A DNA stretch of 64,000 nt from Candidatus Enterococcus murrayae (lineage in GTDB: Bacteria; Bacillota; Bacilli; Lactobacillales; Enterococcaceae), in the NCBI RefSeq assembly GCF_017315985.1, contig NZ_JAFLVR010000026.1, forward strand, positions 1-64,000, in the 5' to 3' direction. Under the pieces are notes generated by a model. That model made no database searches and was not told where the DNA came from. It saw nothing but the letters and a program-made list of their open reading frames with translations. Numbering within the stretch: the first letter of the stretch is position 1; each line of letters begins with the position of its first letter. The position numbers and the translations under genes were made by a program. This document shows positions 60,517-64,000 of the stretch, piece by piece.

Positions 60517-61326
60517 CTAGCCTAAAATTCTTAGATTATAAAAGATAATCGACAGTACCATCACTAATAAAATAGCCTTTGTCGAGGTCATCCCCTTTTT
60601 ACCTAATAACCAGTAAACTAGAGCAACTAAGCATGCCGGAATCAATGCAGGCATGATCTGATCAAGAATTTCTTGTAGTTTCATTGTCACTTCGCCGGAT
60701 TTATAAACAAAGGATACATTTGCTGTAATAACTGTAGGAATCAGAGCTCCTACGACCGTAACCCCCAGTAAAATCGCCGCATCTGTCAAAGCGTTCAGTT
60801 TATCACTAAATTCATTGACCAATTTGAGCCCTTGTTTATAACCAAAGGGAAGAAAAGTAAATCTGGCAATACAAACAGCAATATTAACCAGCAGCCAGAT
60901 GATCACACCTGTCACATTTCCTTTTTGTCCCATGTAAGCAGCGATCGATCCCAAAACAGTAGGAAGCAACACCCCAAATATTGTGTCACCTACTCCGGCA
61001 AATGGCCCCATCAAACCGGTTTTGATCCCTGTGATAACTTCTTTTGATTCAGAGCCTTCCTGTTCCTCGATTGCCAGATCTATTCCGACAATAAAATGCC
61101 CCATCATTGGATTACAATTGAAGAATTGATTATGAGTTTCCAGCATTTCTTTAAGCTCTTCTTTATTGTCTCCATATTTCTTTTCTAAAAACGGCAACAT
61201 GGTGTAGAGATAACCGGTAGACATCATACGCTCATAGTTCCAACAGATTTGGCTTCCTAACAGCCAGCGATAACTGGCGCGAAAAAGATCTTTTTTAGTG
61301 ATCGTACTATTCTTCATATTCTCCAT
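60517..61326 (-). CDS. PTS mannose-family IID component
   Basis: 269 residues. N-terminal TKKDLFRASYRWLLGSQI and NYERMMSTGYLYTMLPFLEK are standard IID motifs, followed by GHFIVGIDLAIEEQ and GLMGPFAGVGDTIFGVLLP. It is a membrane subunit that pairs with IIC. Overlaps the end of IIC by 20 bases. Confidence 0.93.
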   Translation of the reverse strand: MENMKNSTITKKDLFRASYRWLLGSQICWNYERMMSTGYLYTMLPFLEKKYGDNKEELKEMLETHNQFFNCNPMMGHFIVGIDLAIEEQEGSESKEVITGIKTGLMGPFAGVGDTIFGVLLPTVLGSIAAYMGQKGNVTGVIIWLLVNIAVCIARFTFLPFGYKQGLKLVNEFSDKLNALTDAAILLGVTVVGALIPTVITANVSFVYKSGEVTMKLQEILDQIMPALIPACLVALVYWLLGKKGMTSTKAILLVMVLSIIFYNLRILG

Positions 61327-62122
61327 CTTCGTAGCCCCCTAAAGTTAGATTTGTGTCAGCAGCAACAGGCGTCAGTTCTGCGTTCTTGTCCTCACTGACC
61401 TTACGATTGAAGTGATTGATCGCTAAAGCCAATCCAACCATAGCAACCCCTAACATCGGTACTTTCAAATAGGCGGCACAGAAGAACCCCGCTATTAAAT
61501 AGGCAATATATTTATTTGTAGGCAGATATTTCAGAAGTACAGCTATCCCAACTACAGGAAGCAGCCCACCAGCTACCTTCAAACCGCCCATCAACCAATC
61601 CGGCATATCATTTACGATGACATCGACTACTTTTTGACCAAAAATCAGCATGATACCGACTGGAATCGCTCGTGATAATCCCCAAGGAAACATTCCTAAA
61701 ACCGTATTTCTGGCGATTCCCTTGGTATTCAATTCTTCGATATTTTTATCGATTCTGTGTAAGAAAAAAGTATTGGCAAATCTTGCCAAAACGTCCAATT
61801 GAACCATCAACAAACCTACGGGGACTGCAATAGCTAAAGCAAATTCAATCCCTTTCCCCGATACATGTGCAAAGGCTGTTCCGACTATCGCACCGGTTGT
61901 AAAATCTGGAACGGAAGCGCCTCCATAAGTTCCAACACCAAGTACCATCAATTGTAAAGTAGCACCGATTGTTAATCCTAAAGTGACATCGCCTACAATA
62001 AGTCCAGCAATCGTTCCAACGATTACGGGAAACTGCATACCGATTACTAAAGTCAAATTGTCCAAAATACAAAAGAACGAAAAGATGATTAAGACAGTAA
62101 TTTGCCAGGTAGCTAATTCCAT
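61307..62122 (-). CDS. PTS mannose-family IIC component
   Basis: 271 residues, about eight membrane segments. LQLMVLGVGTYGGASVPDF is the family hallmark. It forms the sugar channel with IID. Starts 1 base after IIB. Confidence 0.93.
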   Translation of the reverse strand: MELATWQITVLIIFSFFCILDNLTLVIGMQFPVIVGTIAGLIVGDVTLGLTIGATLQLMVLGVGTYGGASVPDFTTGAIVGTAFAHVSGKGIEFALAIAVPVGLLMVQLDVLARFANTFFLHRIDKNIEELNTKGIARNTVLGMFPWGLSRAIPVGIMLIFGQKVVDVIVNDMPDWLMGGLKVAGGLLPVVGIAVLLKYLPTNKYIAYLIAGFFCAAYLKVPMLGVAMVGLALAINHFNRKVSEDKNAELTPVAADTNLTLGGYEDGEYEE

Positions 62123-62123
62123 A

Positions 62124-62606
62124 TTAATGCCCCTCCTTCAATAGTTTCATAAAATCACTTTTATCTTCGTTTGGTACCATTTGTGCTACTAAACGGACCC
62201 CTTTCTCATTTAAATGATTGAACGCATCAATATCTGCTGGAGTGACCCCGATCGATTTTGCTACTTGCTTTGATCCCTTCTTCGCCGACATATTGCCGAC
62301 ATTTACTTCCTCCAGTACCACTCCGTTATCCGTCAGTTCAACGAGTGTCTTAGGATTTTTAGCGATCAGGAAGACCTTCTCATCATCATATTGTCCATTT
62401 TTTATCCTTGCAGAAGCACCTTTTGTTGTTAATATACTGAGCTTGACTGAATTAGGCTTAGCCATCTTAAGAACATCTTTTTCCATCTCATTTTTAACAA
62501 CTTCATTGTCAACTACCATAATCCGGTTAGCCTTTAAGTGGTTCGTCCACATAGTTGCTACTTGACCATGGATCAAACGTTCATCGATTCGAACATTAAC
62601 AATCAT
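62124..62606 (-). CDS. PTS mannose-family IIB component
   Basis: 160 residues from ATG at 62606 (TTGGAGG ahead). NVRIDERLIHGQVATMW contains the phosphorylated His13, the defining IIB motif. Transfers phosphate from IIA to the incoming sugar. Operon position between IIA and IIC. Confidence 0.95.
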   Translation of the reverse strand: MIVNVRIDERLIHGQVATMWTNHLKANRIMVVDNEVVKNEMEKDVLKMAKPNSVKLSILTTKGASARIKNGQYDDEKVFLIAKNPKTLVELTDNGVVLEEVNVGNMSAKKGSKQVAKSIGVTPADIDAFNHLNEKGVRLVAQMVPNEDKSDFMKLLKEGH

Positions 62607-62624
62607 TTTTCTCGCCTCCAATTT

Positions 62625-62975
62625 CTAAAGCTCTTTGATTGATTCCTTAGCATCAATCAAGCTTTGCGCAATCTCTTCTCCCATGACCAAGCTGAGCATC
62701 ATGGATAAATTCAACCCAGTAAAAACTCGAACGCCTTCGTTATTTCTTTTGGCTAATAAAGCCGCATTTGCCGGACTTCCTCCAGGAATATCGCAGTAAA
62801 TCGATACATTGTCTGCAGCTACTGAAATTCGTTCATTATACCGCTCGAGTATATCGCTGACGGACATGTCTTCCGTAAAATCAACAGTATAAATATGCTC
62901 CTGTTTTCCTGCGATCATTTCTAAACTATTTTTGATCGTTTCCCCATACTTGCCATGTCCACATAAAATGATCAT
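62625..62975 (-). CDS. PTS mannose-family IIA component
   Basis: 116 residues. The phosphorylated His is H7 in ILCGHGKYGETIKNSLEMI; DIPGGSPANAALL follows in the middle. It takes phosphate from HPr. Encoded 13 bases downstream of the GntR gene. Confidence 0.93.
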   Translation of the reverse strand: MIILCGHGKYGETIKNSLEMIAGKQEHIYTVDFTEDMSVSDILERYNERISVAADNVSIYCDIPGGSPANAALLAKRNNEGVRVFTGLNLSMMLSLVMGEEIAQSLIDAKESIKEL

Positions 62976-62988
62976 TCTTTCTATCCTC

Positions 62989-63684
62989 CTATACCGATGT
63001 CACAGTAATATCAAAGTATTTATGCTTTTTATACGAAAGAATAAATTCAATTAATTTGTTGTCCGATGCATAGGTTTTTTGTGTCATAAGAACTACTGGC
63101 TCCTCACCAGTAATTTGAAGTGATTTTTTAATCTCATCAGGTACAGGAAATAGAATCTTGAAATTTTCTTCAAATCGATTATTGAATAGATTGATATTTT
63201 TCTTTTCACGAACAGTATCATAGATTGATTTCAACTGTTCCTTCGATGCTCCCTGAATATAATTTGAATCCATATAGGTAATCGTTAATTGGATTGGATC
63301 TTTCCCGGCATATTTCAAGCGAGTAATTTCTTGAACCTCGATCCCTTCCTCAAATTCACCGATAATCTCTGAAGTAGACTCTTTTTTGACAGAAAGGACT
63401 TCAGTACGTTCATCACTGCGATCAACATATTTATAATCATTTTCAAAATAGCGTACCGTTGTACCCCTCAGTGCCTTGGTTACAAAGGTTCCTTTTCCTT
63501 GAACTCTGTAGACATAGCCTTCTGAGACAAGCTCATTAAGAGCCTTTACGACTGTCGTTGAGCTGACATTGTATTTACTTTTCAACTCTGCTTCACTAGA
63601 AATTTTTTGTCCTGGCTGAAATTCCTTTGAAAGAATACGTTTGATAATATCTTGTTTTATCTCTTCATATTTTGATATGGCCAT
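62989..63684 (-). CDS. GntR/HutC-family regulator of the PTS operon
   Basis: 231 residues from ATG at 63684 (AGGAGG ahead). GntR HTH: SEAELKSKYNVSSTTVVKALNELVSEGYVYRVQGKGTF. The C-terminal UTRA domain (~85-231) binds a ligand such as a sugar phosphate. First gene of the operon, so it autoregulates; the repeated GTTAAC motif at 63712-63725 is its likely operator. Confidence 0.92.
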   Translation of the reverse strand: MAISKYEEIKQDIIKRILSKEFQPGQKISSEAELKSKYNVSSTTVVKALNELVSEGYVYRVQGKGTFVTKALRGTTVRYFENDYKYVDRSDERTEVLSVKKESTSEIIGEFEEGIEVQEITRLKYAGKDPIQLTITYMDSNYIQGASKEQLKSIYDTVREKKNINLFNNRFEENFKILFPVPDEIKKSLQITGEEPVVLMTQKTYASDNKLIEFILSYKKHKYFDITVTSV

Positions 63685-63711
63685 AAAAATCCTCCTCTTA
63701 CAACTTAACAC

Positions 63712-63769
63712 GTTAACCTGTTAACACATTGATAATACCATCCGAAAATAATTTATGCAAGCGTTTTCT
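63712..63769 (-). promoter_or_regulatory. PTS operon promoter with GntR site and cre
   Basis: Minus-strand promoter TTGCAT (63755-63760), 17-base spacer and TATTAT (63732-63737). Downstream the motif GTTAAC occurs twice (63712-63717, 63720-63725), the probable GntR operator. The sequence ATGCAAGCGTTTTCT (63755-63769) fully matches the cre consensus and overlaps the -35, giving CcpA repression. Confidence 0.7.
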
Positions 63770-63830
63770 AAATAGCATCTATTTTACGCTCATCAAAAAT
63801 ACAACCTTCCCCTTTTATTACACGAAAAAA

Positions 63831-63852
63831 GCCTTCCAATAAAATCGGAAGA
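63831..63852 (-). terminator. Terminator of the RidA gene
   Basis: Stem CTTCC/GGAAG with further partial pairing and a T6 run on the minus strand. Confidence 0.7.
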
Positions 63853-63882
63853 CTCAATTGAAGTTATCGAACACAGTTGTTG

Positions 63883-64000
63883 TTAATTTACTACCGCTAC
63901 TATCTCTACTTCTACCAGAGCGCCCTTGGGTAAAGCAGCGACACCAACACATGAGCGACTTGGTTTTTCGTTATCAAAAAAGCGTTCATAGACTTGATTG
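63883..64000 (-). CDS. RidA/YjgF family protein, 5' end beyond the window
   Basis: The last 39 codons of a gene that runs in from the right edge. The end [25 protein letters not shown], ending in EIVAVVN, is the conserved C-terminus of RidA enamine/imine deaminases. Only the C-terminal part is seen. RidA hydrolyses reactive 2-aminoacrylate made by PLP enzymes. Confidence 0.9.
   Translation of the reverse strand, partial: NQVYERFFDNEKPSRSCVGVAALPKGALVEVEIVAVVN

Overview
The window reads as chromosomal DNA of a low-GC Gram-positive coccus of the Lactobacillales, most likely an Enterococcus. This is inferred from AGGAGG-type ribosome binding sites, frequent GTG/TTG starts, Gram-positive lipoproteins, heterodimeric multidrug ABC exporters, a LytTR/DUF3021 pair, a mannose-family PTS with a cre site and a CHAP/glucosaminidase wall hydrolase. 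The species cannot be fixed from the sequence alone. No rRNA, tRNA or CRISPR array was seen.

Layout. 1-2.0 kb: a tyrosine integrase cut by the left edge, an AT-rich gap, a LacI-family remnant and a small unknown gene, so a probable edge of a mobile element. 2.1-14.3 kb: a TetR-controlled ABC exporter, a P-loop kinase, two oxidoreductases (luciferase-like, aldo/keto), an AraC/GyrI regulator, a CapA-like lipoprotein and a LysR/YxjG-like pair. 14.6-19.2 kb: a five-gene exopolysaccharide operon (UDP-GlcNAc 2-epimerase, degenerate GGDEF membrane protein, 46-residue membrane peptide, GT2 synthase, GH8 hydrolase). 19.3-22.5 kb: PEBP and Crp/Fnr genes, an orphan winged-helix regulator and two divergent TetR genes. 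22.9-31 kb: a MarR/heterodimeric ABC exporter, a MarR/MATE operon and an OFA-family MFS carrier. 31.3-33.2 kb: a small GyrI-like protein, LytTR/DUF3021 and a DsrE protein. 33.4-38.1 kb: a four-gene cell-surface operon (secreted glucosaminidase/CHAP hydrolase, signal peptidase I, two-pass membrane protein, DivIVA-like coiled coil) behind a long leader with an intrinsic terminator. 38.8-44.2 kb: a 2-aminoethylphosphonate uptake and degradation operon. 44.6-48.5 kb: a second MarR/heterodimeric ABC exporter. 48.5-57.8 kb: a membrane-anchored alpha/beta hydrolase with TetR, a VOC protein, TPM/LemA, an AraC/GyrI regulator, an M28 peptidase, and LysR with YeiH. 57.8-64 kb: CutC and a MalY/PatB-type lyase, a GntR-controlled mannose-family PTS with a SIS protein, and the C-terminus of a RidA protein at the right edge.

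How it works together. The region is dominated by self-regulated transport and envelope modules, each with a local regulator and visible operator palindromes. In several cases the promoter and its operators can be read directly (MarR/MATE, both MarR/ABC units, PTS, TetR/ABC). The two parts most likely to reward study are the epimerase-led exopolysaccharide operon, whose gene content suggests a ManNAc-containing polymer like the Listeria Pss polysaccharide, and the hydrolase/signal-peptidase/coiled-coil operon with its attenuator-like leader.
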